Shown: positions 44,503 through 52,678 of the stretch, in pieces | Layout: the number at the start of each line of letters is the position of its first letter | Numbering within the stretch: the first letter of the stretch is position 1 | From: Oscillospiraceae bacterium | GTDB taxonomy: Bacteria > Bacillota > Clostridia > Oscillospirales > Ruminococcaceae | Length of the DNA: 64,000 bases | Assembly (NCBI GenBank): GCA_025758045.1 | Contig: CP107208.1 | Span: 2,418,001 to 2,482,000 of the forward strand | Reading direction: 5' to 3' | Notes under the pieces: generated by a model | Told to the model about the DNA's origin: nothing | The model's input: the letters and a program-made list of their open reading frames with translations, nothing else | Database searches by the model: none | Position numbers and translations under genes: made by a program

Positions 44503-44655
44503 ATGGCACCACAGAAAACAGCACAACGTAAACGGGCAATGCGTGTGGCAGATGCTGTCAATAAAATTGTACCGGTTCGCAGCTGCGCGATAGAGCTTTC
44601 AAACGCAGGGAGTGAAGCCAAAATTACCGGGCGCAGAGGAAAGAGACATTTCTGA
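44503..44655 (+). CDS. Small hypothetical gene upstream of GH30, possibly truncated
   Basis: The 50-aa product has AGGGGG before the ATG and a good promoter. Its first 22 residues (MAPQKTAQRKRAMRVADAVN) look like a basic helix such as those of small antitoxins of the VbhA type, but the rest (SCAIELSNAGSEAK) does not follow that pattern, so a frameshift may have occurred. The function is unknown. Confidence 0.45.
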   Translation: MAPQKTAQRKRAMRVADAVNKIVPVRSCAIELSNAGSEAKITGRRGKRHF

Positions 44656-44706
44656 AAAGTCATTGGCAGTTTGACCGTGGATTCAGAAAAATAAGAGGTG
44701 CGTTTT

Positions 44707-46173
44707 ATGAAAGAGATTCAATGGCGAGATTCGACCCCGGAGTCGGTTCGGCAGACGGGAACACCCAGCGCTGCAAAAGAAAATCTTCGTTTGTATGGCG
44801 TTGCATATACAACTATGACTGCAAATAAGCATACCACATTATTTGATGGCGGCGTCGTGAAGCAGGTCACTACCCCGTTGCAAGTTGTGGCAGACGATGA
44901 TACACAAGAAGTCCAGCTGCTGAATCTCTACCCGGACATTCGCTATCAGACGATTGACGGCTTCGGCGGCGCCATTACCGAAGCTGCCGGTTCGGTGCTG
45001 CGGCAGATGCCGGAAGAAACAGCAGAAAAAATTCTGCGGGGATATTTTGGACCGGAGGGACTGCGGTACAGTTTTGTTCGCACCCATCTTGACAGCTGTG
45101 ATTTCTCGCTGGGAAATTATTCTGCTGTGACGGATCCACAGGATAAAGAATTCAAGACCTTTTCGCTGGCACGAGACGAAAAATACATTCTGCCCTATAT
45201 CCGGTTGGCAGAGCAGTATGCCGGTCATAAAATCGGTGTAATGCTTACGCCGTGGTCTCCGCCTGCGTTTATGAAAACCAACAACGACCGCAACCACGGC
45301 GGAAAGCTCCTGCCGGAGTATGCCGATGCGTGGGCAAACTATATCTGCCGCTATATTCAGGAATATGAAAACCGTGGCATCACGGTAGAATATTTGACTG
45401 TGCAGAATGAACCCCATGCCACACAGCTATGGGATAGCTGCCGCTACACGCATGAGGAAGAACGCGAATTTCTTGAAAAGCATCTGTACCCTGCATTGCA
45501 GAAAGCCGGATTGGGAAAAATCAAAATCAATCTGTGGGACCACAACAAAGAGCGTTTGTTCGAATGTGCAAGCACTTGTGTTACCGCAAGCACCAATGCA
45601 ATGATTGACGGTTTCGCCTTCCATTGGTACAGCGGTGACCACTTCGATGCGGTACGCCTTGTGCGCGAGCAATATCCTGATAAACGGTTGATTTTTACGG
45701 AAGGATGCATTGAATATTCTTTTCGGGATAAAGATCAGCTAAAAAATGCGCAGATTTACGCACACGATATGATTGGAAATTTTAACGCCGGTATGAATCT
45801 GTTCTTTGATTGGAACATCGTGCTGGATGAAAAGGGCGGCCCGAACCACGTTTCCAATCTTTGCGATGCGCCGATCATGTGCAATCCAAATACAAAAGAA
45901 GTTGAGTATAAGTTATCGTACTACTACATTGCGCAGTTCAGCCATTATGTATTGCCGGGAGCAAAGCGGATTGCGGCAACCTGCTACACGGACAAGTTGG
46001 AGACAGTGTCCTTCGTGAATCCCGACGGCACATTGGCAGTCGTGCTGCTGAACCGAACGGAACAATGTATGCCGGTCACACTGCGCATCAAGGGCAGCCT
46101 TGTTGCCTGTGAGATCGAGGCCAACTCCATAACAACGATCGTATGTGCGGCCAAAGGCGCCGCCATCGACTGA
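44707..46173 (+). CDS. GH30 family glycosidase
   Basis: The 488-aa protein carries the GH30 opening TIDGFGGAITEAAGSVL, the acid/base Glu235 in TVQNEPHAT and the nucleophile Glu332 in IFTEGCIEYSF, with a short beta-sandwich end. The closest group by motif is glucosylceramidase-like GH30 (beta-glucosidase or beta-1,6-glucanase). AAGAGGTG precedes the ATG. There is no signal peptide. It is separated from the main sugar locus by the MITE/integrase debris and may once have belonged to it. Confidence 0.92.
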   Translation: MKEIQWRDSTPESVRQTGTPSAAKENLRLYGVAYTTMTANKHTTLFDGGVVKQVTTPLQVVADDDTQEVQLLNLYPDIRYQTIDGFGGAITEAAGSVLRQMPEETAEKILRGYFGPEGLRYSFVRTHLDSCDFSLGNYSAVTDPQDKEFKTFSLARDEKYILPYIRLAEQYAGHKIGVMLTPWSPPAFMKTNNDRNHGGKLLPEYADAWANYICRYIQEYENRGITVEYLTVQNEPHATQLWDSCRYTHEEEREFLEKHLYPALQKAGLGKIKINLWDHNKERLFECASTCVTASTNAMIDGFAFHWYSGDHFDAVRLVREQYPDKRLIFTEGCIEYSFRDKDQLKNAQIYAHDMIGNFNAGMNLFFDWNIVLDEKGGPNHVSNLCDAPIMCNPNTKEVEYKLSYYYIAQFSHYVLPGAKRIAATCYTDKLETVSFVNPDGTLAVVLLNRTEQCMPVTLRIKGSLVACEIEANSITTIVCAAKGAAID

Positions 46174-46191
46174 TAATACGTAATCAATTTT

Positions 46192-46872
46192 ATGGATAAC
46201 CAGTTATTGCAGATAAAAAACAGAAGCTGCCGTATCTATGGTGATACTGGCGCCGAATACTTGCTGCTGCAAATGGCGGACGAACACGATTTTGCCGGGA
46301 TGGCGCGGGAAGTGGAAGCTATACATCGGCAAACCGCACAACCATTTTTGCTGGCCGCTGTCCAAGTCGAAAACTGGAACGATGATTTGTCGCCCTGGCC
46401 TGTGCCGCCTGTGTGGGGCAAGCAGGGCTTCGGCGGCAGGGCGGGGGACACGCTTGCATGGTTGGAACAGGCTGTGCCGCGCATCCGCCGACAGTATTCT
46501 ATAAAGGAAGATGGCAAGGCTATTTTGGGCGGCTACTCACTGGCCGGGTTGTTTGCACTGTGGGCGGAAACACAGACAGATGCGCTGTATGGCGTGGCGG
46601 CGGCTTCTCCGTCCGTATGGTTTCCCGGCTGGTCAGAATACGAAGCAGCGCACCCTATCCAGGCGCAGCGTGTTTACCTCAGCCTTGGTGACCGCGAGGA
46701 ACATACCAAAAATCAGACGATGGCGGCAGTAGGCGATAACATCCGTACCCTGCACAGCGCCTTGATCCAGCGCGGCAAAGCCTGCACGCTGGAATGGAAC
46801 ACGGGCGGTCACTTCAAAGATGCCGACCTACGGACCGCAAGGGCATTTGCTTGGGTTATGGAAGGAAAATAA
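46192..46872 (+). CDS. Alpha/beta-hydrolase-fold esterase (copy 2)
   Basis: The 226-aa paralogue of the gene at 15660 keeps GGYSLAG, SLGDREEHTKN and GGHFKD, so the catalytic triad is intact. About 31 of 226 residues differ by my hand count. It starts 18 bases after the GH30 stop, with no strong ribosome site. Downstream lies a truncated UPF0178 gene, in the same order as at copy 1. Confidence 0.8.
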   Translation: MDNQLLQIKNRSCRIYGDTGAEYLLLQMADEHDFAGMAREVEAIHRQTAQPFLLAAVQVENWNDDLSPWPVPPVWGKQGFGGRAGDTLAWLEQAVPRIRRQYSIKEDGKAILGGYSLAGLFALWAETQTDALYGVAAASPSVWFPGWSEYEAAHPIQAQRVYLSLGDREEHTKNQTMAAVGDNIRTLHSALIQRGKACTLEWNTGGHFKDADLRTARAFAWVMEGK

Positions 46873-46876
46873 TAAA

Positions 46877-46996
46877 GTGACGATTCTGATTGATGCCGAT
46901 GGCTGCCCGGTGGTGGATTTGACTATACGGGTACTGATTACAAAAACAACGGCGTATGCTTATATGGCGGAAAAACTATTTATAACGCCATTATAA
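46877..46996 (+). pseudogene. UPF0178 (YaiI) gene stub
   Basis: The first 17 codons (VTILIDADGCPVVDLTI) equal those of the full gene at 16345. Then unrelated codons follow to a stop at 39 residues. The break is near 46928. About 85 percent of the protein is missing. Confidence 0.85.
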
Positions 46997-47043
46997 CACT
47001 ATATATTGTAGCTGCAAAGCAAGCACACCGCTTCAGGAAAAAT

Positions 47044-48417
47044 TCAGTAAGGAACATCAAACGATGCAAACCGCCATCCGCCCACCTCCCGCACCAGCGT
47101 AATGGTGTAGCTGGTTGTGTCGGAAATCAGCCCGTCCTGCACGGCTTGGCGGAACGCCTGACTGCCGGAATCGTCCGTGGCATACACCGCCGTGACCCCG
47201 ATGACAATTTTCTCATCGGTTTCCTCCTGCTTCGTAAAGGTCATCGTGGTCGTGGCCAAGTCATAACCGGCCGCCATGCCGCGCTCGGTGAGGAGATAAT
47301 ACATATCGCCATCCACCGAGCGGAAATAGCAGAACCCGTCCGAGGACAAATAGGTGTCAGCCAGAAAGCCCTTCGTAAAGATGTCCCGCAGCGTGGCGTA
47401 AAAGAAATCCCAATTCCGATAGCGATGCAGCGCGGGCGTGTAATCGCAGCCGTCCAGGGTGACGGTGTCCGCCTGCGTGCGGGTCGTGTCCGGCGTGTCG
47501 CAGGGGAAAAACTGCGTGTCATCGATGATGTAAGTGCCTGCACGGACCAGCATCATTTTGTAGGCGCGCAGGTAGAGCTGCTTTTGTTCCTCGGTCAAAA
47601 AATCCGGCGTAGGAATTTGCGCATCCTGCTCTGTCAGCGGCGGTTCAAACAGCGCCTCGCCGTAGCCAAAATCTGTGCAGTGGAACTCATCGACCCGCCA
47701 GCCGTCGGCGGTGCGCACAAGGCGGATGGGGTACTCGATGGTATAAACGTCCATGTCCTCCGGGGTAAAGGAGGTGTCCCAGTTTCGGTCGTAGTGGGCA
47801 ATCAGGGCAAACGCAACGGTATCGTTGGTGGCGGATTCCAGGCGGTAGGTATCGGGGCAGTTGTCCATCACGGTGCGGGACAAATCGTCCATCATGGGAC
47901 ATAGCAGGGCATCGTCGATGGAAGTCGCCAGGTGACCGTTCAAATCAACAAATTTTTCGGTGTACAGCGGCCCCAGGCTTTTGATAAAATCCGCCGTGAA
48001 AACACGCTGCATAAGGTCTGTAAAATCAGAATAGGGGTTTTCGTACAGCAAATAATTACCCTCTCTCCGCACAGAAACACCATCGTCGGAGTGTTGTTTG
48101 AATTGCGGCGTCGAATCCTGCCAGAGTATATTGTCCGGGATGCCGTACAGCGCATAGCGGAGCTTATACGCCAGATCGTACACCTGCCGCGGGTCGTCGC
48201 TTAAAAAGGAGAGGTCCTCATACTCCACGCCGACCTCCGCCGCGGGCGACAGCGCGGGCGCGGGCGTTTCCGTGGGGCTGGCGCTGCTCTCAATCGGTGC
48301 AGCGGTCGGGGCAGGTGTTGCCGTGGCGGCGGGAGCGGCAAAATCAACCTGCCCGCTGCACCCGGCCAGCACCGCGGCCAAAAGCAACCCAAACGATACA
48401 AACCAAATCCGTTTCAT
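47044..48417 (-). CDS. Large hypothetical lipoprotein
   Basis: The 457-aa product has AAAGGAGG before its ATG and a lipoprotein signal ending LAGC at Cys20. A Pro/Thr/Ala-rich linker of about 45 residues precedes a folded part in which two similar segments can be seen (SFTPEDMDVYTIEYPIRLVR and SDTTSYTITLVREVGGWRFA), each ending with a W-R-V/F-D/A pattern, as in SnoaL/NTF2-like lipoprotein domains. It should be anchored outside the membrane. It lies 40 bases after the sigma factor gene and may be its target or a signal partner. Confidence 0.75.
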   Translation of the reverse strand: MKRIWFVSFGLLLAAVLAGCSGQVDFAAPAATATPAPTAAPIESSASPTETPAPALSPAAEVGVEYEDLSFLSDDPRQVYDLAYKLRYALYGIPDNILWQDSTPQFKQHSDDGVSVRREGNYLLYENPYSDFTDLMQRVFTADFIKSLGPLYTEKFVDLNGHLATSIDDALLCPMMDDLSRTVMDNCPDTYRLESATNDTVAFALIAHYDRNWDTSFTPEDMDVYTIEYPIRLVRTADGWRVDEFHCTDFGYGEALFEPPLTEQDAQIPTPDFLTEEQKQLYLRAYKMMLVRAGTYIIDDTQFFPCDTPDTTRTQADTVTLDGCDYTPALHRYRNWDFFYATLRDIFTKGFLADTYLSSDGFCYFRSVDGDMYYLLTERGMAAGYDLATTTMTFTKQEETDEKIVIGVTAVYATDDSGSQAFRQAVQDGLISDTTSYTITLVREVGGWRFASFDVPY

Positions 48418-48456
48418 GTCGGGAACCTCCTTTAAAATGATAGGAAAATAACGCCC

Positions 48457-49002
48457 TCACTCCGCCTGCTCCGCAAAGGATTTCAGCAGCATGGCGCGTG
48501 CGCGGTGGATGCGGGTACGGACGTTCGGCTCACTGGAATCGGTGATTTTGGCGATCTCGCAGATGGAGTAGCCCTTCACCCGCAAAACCAACGTCTGGCG
48601 GTAGATCAGCGGCATTTCTTACAGCAGGGCGATGGCCCGGTCCAGCTGCAGATTGGTCAGCGCCACTTCCTCCGGCTCAACGTAATGGTCCAGGGCCGCG
48701 GCCAGGCTTTCGTAGTCGGGCCGGGTGCCGCGGCGCTCCCACTTGCGGAGAAAATCAATGCTCCGCTCCCGCGTCACGATGTAAAGGTAAGATTTCAGCG
48801 CCCGCTCGTTGTCGATGCGCAGGGTGTCGATCTCGCGCAGCAGCTGCACAAAGGTTTCATGTACGGCATCCTCGGCCAGCGTGGGATTTTTGATAATGCC
48901 CGCGGCAGTGTGCAGCATAAAGCGGTAGTATTTGCGGTAAATCGTTTCAAATTTATTTTTATTGTCATCGCTGTCCAGCGCAGCAAGATAGAAAACAAGC
49001 AC
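48457..49002 (-). pseudogene. ECF-type sigma factor with in-frame TAA
   Basis: The full frame would encode 181 residues. Sigma region 2 is clear (FETIYRKYYRFMLHTAAGII, ALKSYLYIVTRERSIDFLRK). A TAA at 48619-48621 (codon 128) lies in the linker. After it the same frame continues with intact region 4 (EMPLIYRQTLVLRVKGYSIC, EIAKI, NVRTRIHRARAMLLKSF) to a normal TGA. An ATG two codons past the TAA could restart a region-4-only peptide. Either the gene is recently broken or the stop is bypassed. No other lesion is visible. Confidence 0.85.
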
Positions 49003-49032
49003 GAAGTTTCCTCCTGAATCGTAACTTCCCGG

Positions 49033-49746
49033 TTATAGCGTATCCAGCAAAATGCCCTCGGCAATTTTGATAAGCTCCGTTATATCCAAATTGCCCATCA
49101 TCGAGTAAGCCAAACGGTCACTTTCCCACACAAGAACGTTAGAATTGTCAACATTCATAACGCACCAAATTGCGTCGTGACCGTCAAATTGCAGGGAATA
49201 ATAGGCCGCATCCTCGTTGTTTATCTGGGCCTGCGTATCGTTGATCGGCGCAATGATCACATCAAACGAGCCGCCTGAGTCGTCGGCATACTGCGCATAA
49301 TAAAACTGCGTGGCGGCCGGATCGCTGGCTTCTACCAGCGTGAACCCCTGCGGAATATAGGACAGCGATGCACGAAACGCGGGCACGGGGGAGGCATCCC
49401 CATCCGAAAAGGAGACCGTCACAAACTGGTCGTGCCATTCCAGCAGGGTCTCTACCACCGCCTCCCGCACGGCCTTTACGGGCAGCAGCGTGCAGGAAAA
49501 CAGCGACAGCACCGTGGCCAAAGCAACCAGGAACCGCTTGATCGCCAACCGTCCATACTGCCGAGTCGCCCTGCGGTTGGCAGTATGGACCAGCGCATCC
49601 ATCCTGCGCAAAAACGCATCGGATGCCTGCACCTCGCCCAGCGGCGCTTCGGGGCCGGGCATCTGGGCCAGGGCGCGGTCCTGCGCTTCGGTCACGATCA
49701 TGGCGATCAGGGCATCCGGGGAAATACAGAGCTTGTCATCCTTCAT
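49033..49746 (-). CDS. DUF4367-type anti-sigma/membrane protein
   Basis: The 237-aa protein has an N-terminal cytoplasmic part, one membrane helix near residues 67-90 (AIKRFLVALATVLSLFSCTL), and an outer DUF4367-like domain (LSYIPQGFTLVEASDPAATQ, INNEDAAYYSLQFDGHDAIW, DNSNVLVWESDRLAYSMMGN). Such proteins are encoded beside ECF sigma factors in clostridia and may hold or sense for them. Here it precedes the sigma gene, reading in the same direction with a 30-base gap. Confidence 0.82.
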   Translation of the reverse strand: MKDDKLCISPDALIAMIVTEAQDRALAQMPGPEAPLGEVQASDAFLRRMDALVHTANRRATRQYGRLAIKRFLVALATVLSLFSCTLLPVKAVREAVVETLLEWHDQFVTVSFSDGDASPVPAFRASLSYIPQGFTLVEASDPAATQFYYAQYADDSGGSFDVIIAPINDTQAQINNEDAAYYSLQFDGHDAIWCVMNVDNSNVLVWESDRLAYSMMGNLDITELIKIAEGILLDTL

Positions 49747-49790
49747 GGTCTTTCACTCCAATCTGGCCACCTGGCGGGCCGCCTGTCTAT

Positions 49791-49819
49791 AATCCGTAGT
49801 ATACCGCAAAAAAGTTTCA
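49791..49819 (-). promoter_or_regulatory. ECF-like promoter of the anti-sigma/sigma operon
   Basis: On the minus strand TGAAAC (49819-49814) and CGGATT (49796-49791) are 17 bases apart and lie about 45 bases before the ATG. The AAC and CG cores are typical of ECF sigma sites, suggesting autoregulation. Confidence 0.5.
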
Positions 49820-49954
49820 CGGACAATGGAAATTGCCGCAAAAAAAGTGCCTGCGCCTGTGGCTGGGGAGAACATCCGCACCCTGGGCACCGCCTTGGCC
49901 CCGCGCCGTACCGTAGGCAATATGCTGACAAAAAACGCCGCCAACCAGAAATAA

Positions 49955-49990
49955 ACAGCGCCGCAGCGTACAAACTGCGGCGCTGTTTTT
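49955..49990. terminator. Terminator
   Basis: ACAGCGCCGCAG (49955-49966) and CTGCGGCGCTGT (49975-49986) pair perfectly, with TTTT after on the + strand and AAACAG/T-rich sequence before. It can serve the minus-strand gene that ends at 50015. Confidence 0.85.
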
Positions 49991-50014
49991 CGCTATAAAG
50001 TTTTGCGTCAGGGC

Positions 50015-50821
50015 TTACTCCGCGATGCCATTCTTGAAGAAAAGCAGCATCTGATTCTCGAAAAAGTTGACACGTTCATGTACATACTTGGGGTACATCT
50101 TCCACTGCTTGGGGCCGCCCAGCCGGTTGTAGATGGCCGCCTGCCCCTGGGGCGGCGCGTAGGTGTCCATCAGGCAGCTGCCCAACAGCACCTCGGCGCG
50201 GCAAAGGGGCGCAAAATTGGCAAGGTCGAGGTCATCCTGTCCGGCCACGCCCGCTCCGGCAAAATCGCCGGGCAGGGGATTCAGCACCGCACAGCGCTTC
50301 ACCTGGGGCAGCAGGCAGGCCGTCAGCAGTGCCAGTCCGCCGCCGAAGCCCTCTCCAAAAGCATACACCCGTTCCGCGTCCACCCAGGGCAGCGCCAGCG
50401 CGGCCTTGGCCACGGCCAGCGCGTCCTTATACCGCGTGCGGAACTCTGCCTGCGCGGGGTCAGCCAGCCAATCGCCCTTGTAAGGCTCGGCCTCCAGCGC
50501 CACCGTACCAAAGCCCAGCGCCAAAAACCGCGTCATGTGGTGCCAGCCGCGCACGCCGCGGTTCAGATCGTGGTACATCAAAAGCAGGGGATGCTGCCCC
50601 GCTGAAGCCGGGCGGATGACACGCGCCGTGACGGTGCGGCCTTCGTAGGTGATTGTCAGCCGCTCATACACACCGTAAGCGTTGGCAAATTCCACTGGGG
50701 CAGTCTGCGCTTCAAAATGCAGTTCCTTCACGGCGTCTGCCCAATCCTGGGCCGGATGTGCCGGGGCCTGCGCCTTGCCGGTGTAAGTCTGCAAAAAGGC
50801 TTTCTGTTCGGTGATAGTCAT
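50015..50821 (-). CDS. Acetyl-xylan-esterase-like protein lacking nucleophile Ser
   Basis: The 268-aa product is a tandem relative of the esterase gene just upstream and starts with ATG overlapping its stop. The AXE1/cephalosporin-C-deacetylase fold is visible (LLLMYHDLNRGVRGWH, VYAFGEGFGGGLAL, LLGSCLMDTYAPPQG, HERVNFF). At the nucleophile elbow the paralogue reads GGSQG but this protein reads GEGFG, so Gly replaces the catalytic Ser. The acid Asp and the His remain. It is either a dead enzyme, a binding protein, or uses another nucleophile. Confidence 0.78.
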   Translation of the reverse strand: MTITEQKAFLQTYTGKAQAPAHPAQDWADAVKELHFEAQTAPVEFANAYGVYERLTITYEGRTVTARVIRPASAGQHPLLLMYHDLNRGVRGWHHMTRFLALGFGTVALEAEPYKGDWLADPAQAEFRTRYKDALAVAKAALALPWVDAERVYAFGEGFGGGLALLTACLLPQVKRCAVLNPLPGDFAGAGVAGQDDLDLANFAPLCRAEVLLGSCLMDTYAPPQGQAAIYNRLGGPKQWKMYPKYVHERVNFFENQMLLFFKNGIAE

Positions 50822-51789
50822 AGCACAGCCTCCTCTTTACAGAAAAAGTCTAACAGCATATCGTCAAATTCTGCAATCTCCTCGTGCCCGTAACTGGGGA
50901 AAAGATACCGCTTTTTTTGGCAGTGCAAATTGTTGTAGACGGTGCACTGGGTCTGGGGCGGGCAGATGACATCCTCCAGTCCCGTGCCAAACAGCACCGG
51001 GCACTGCACCAGGGTGGCAAAGTTTTTGCTGTCGATATAGCCCAGCTGGCGAAACCAGCGGTCCTGCTGGTGCTCGTCGGCGTCAAACCAGCGGGCGTAG
51101 TAGCGGATGCCCTCGTAGGCGATCTCGTCCGCGCCCAGGTCCCACACGAGCTTGAAGTCGCTCAAAAACGGGTAGAGGATGGCGGCACGGTTGATGAGGC
51201 CGGGGTTCAGCGCACAGCAGGCCAGCCCCAGCCCGCCGCCCTGGGAGCCGCCGTTGACGAACACCCGCCGCAGGTCGATCTCCTGCAGATGGCGCACGAT
51301 ACGGCACAAAATGCGGATGTTCTGATGCAGCCGCACTTAGTACATGCCCTCGGCCGGACCGTCCAGCCCGGCGACGATGTGCCCGGACACGGTGGTTCCC
51401 AAAAAGCCGCCGGCGTCCACGCTGTACCCGGCCTGGCCGGGGCAATCCATGGCGATCAGCGCCATGCCCATCCCGGCAAAGGAGGCCTGCTCGGCAAAGG
51501 AGCGGGACGCACCGGGGTAGCCGTGGAACTGCAGCACCAGCGGCACGGGCTTATCGCTGTGCGGCCGCAGATATTTGGCGTAGATACGCGCACCTGCCAT
51601 GCCGGTAAACCACAGGTCCAAAAAGTCGCAGCCGTCCCAGCTGGGCACCTCTTTGGCCTGGGTGACGGTATAGTCCAGCGGCACCGCGTCTGCCTCGGCC
51701 ATGCGCGCCTGCCAGAACGCCTCAAAGTCCGCGGGCTTCGGCGTGGCCCCATAGTAGCCGCCCAACGCCTCGATTTCACTTGCAGTCAT
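50818..51789 (-). pseudogene. Acetyl xylan esterase (AXE1 family) with in-frame TAA
   Basis: The frame spans 324 codons, the usual family length, from ATG 51789 after AAGGTG. The N-terminal half has LVLQFHGYPGASRSFAEQAS and the oxyanion region; a TAA at 51337-51339 interrupts it between GPAEGMY and VRLHQNIR. The rest carries GGSQGGGLGL with the nucleophile, GLEDVICPP and SYGHEEI. These enzymes deacetylate xylan- or mannan-derived oligosaccharides, fitting a glycan-using lifestyle. The nonsense codon is the only lesion. Confidence 0.85.
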
Positions 51790-51974
51790 CTCTGCACCTT
51801 CTTTTTTACTTTATTAAGGTAAATTTTATCCGTTTTGGCGCGAAGATGCAAGTCATAATTCAGGCGCGTTTCACTTCAGCACCGCTTTTTCTTATAGCCG
51901 CGATCGCAGTACGGCCCGCCGCGCGCAGCTTTCCGCTGCCGCGCCTGCTCCAACAGAGCCAAAACGAAATATAA

Positions 51975-52258
51975 GGCAACACCGCACAATTCCCGCCTAA
52001 CGGCTTAAGCACCGCTCCGGCGGCTGCGGCACGGCATCTGCGTTGCCAAAATGCTCGATAATGTCGGGTTGCGGTACCCGCATCGTGCTTCGGGGACAAA
52101 AGCCCCTCGCACTCTGCGACCGCTGCCCCTGCTTCGGTTCGCTGTATCCGCCACTGGCGGCGCTCACCTTTGCAGCACAAAGTATTATCTGCGCTTTTGG
52201 CTTAGCATCTGCCGCACCTCGCTCGCCGTATCGGCACTTAGAATTATGCGGTATTGCC
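51975..52258 (+). repeat. MITE-like repeat copy 3 (284 bp)
   Basis: It has the same ends and orientation as copy 2, flanked by ATAA (51971-51974 and 52259-52262). It carries an extra internal block at about 52062-52172 not present in copy 2, itself GC-rich and able to form hairpins. There is no coding frame of note. Confidence 0.88.
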
Positions 52259-52268
52259 ATAAAAACAC

Positions 52269-52298
52269 AAAGGCCCCGGCGTGGATACCGGGGCCTTT
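52269..52298 (-). terminator. Terminator of the hypA operon
   Basis: AAAGGCCCCGG and CCGGGGCCTTT pair perfectly around an eight-base loop; on the minus strand TGTGTTTTTA follows. Confidence 0.8.
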
Positions 52299-52306
52299 GC
52301 TCGTAT

Positions 52307-52672
52307 TCAGGTGGCCGCGTCGTCCGCTTCCACCGCTTCAATTTCTTTTATCATCATCTCGCTGCCCTGCACCAGGTAGGTATCCGGGCTTTGGCAATGG
52401 GGGCAGATTCGGCCGTAGCGCACGGTCTCGTACTGCCGGCCGCAGGCTTGGCATTGGGTGACGGCCGGGATGGTCTCCACCGTCAGCACCGCGCCGGGCA
52501 GCAGGTCCGTTTTGGCAGCAGCCCACTTCCAGCAATCCTGCAGGTAGCTCTCCACCACGCCGCTCACCTCGCCCAATTGCAGCGTTACACGTCGTATGCG
52601 CGTTACATCGTTCTGTTTTGCCACGTCTTCCACTGTGCGTATGATATGGAAAACGATTCCCAGTTCATGCAT
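52307..52672 (-). CDS. hypA: Nickel-insertion protein HypA
   Basis: The 121-aa product starts MHELGIV, with the His2 nickel ligand, has VTLQLGEVSGVVESYL, and carries a zinc ribbon made of CQAC (residues 74-77) and CPHC (90-93). HypA passes nickel, with HypB, to NiFe-hydrogenase or urease. It lies six bases after the large oxidoreductase gene. No hydrogenase or urease structural gene is in the window. Confidence 0.93.
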   Translation of the reverse strand: MHELGIVFHIIRTVEDVAKQNDVTRIRRVTLQLGEVSGVVESYLQDCWKWAAAKTDLLPGAVLTVETIPAVTQCQACGRQYETVRYGRICPHCQSPDTYLVQGSEMMIKEIEAVEADDAAT

Positions 52673-52678
52673 AACGGC

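Noticed and set aside
49826..49954. 42-codon frame MEIAAKKVPAPVAGEN on the + strand before a terminator
   Set aside because: No ribosome site and it overlaps the ECF-like promoter region; the terminator is explained by the minus-strand gene. Left as non-coding.
42914..52258. CRISPR array interpretation of the repeats
   Set aside because: Copies are kilobases apart, have inverted ends and target duplications, and lack regular spacers.
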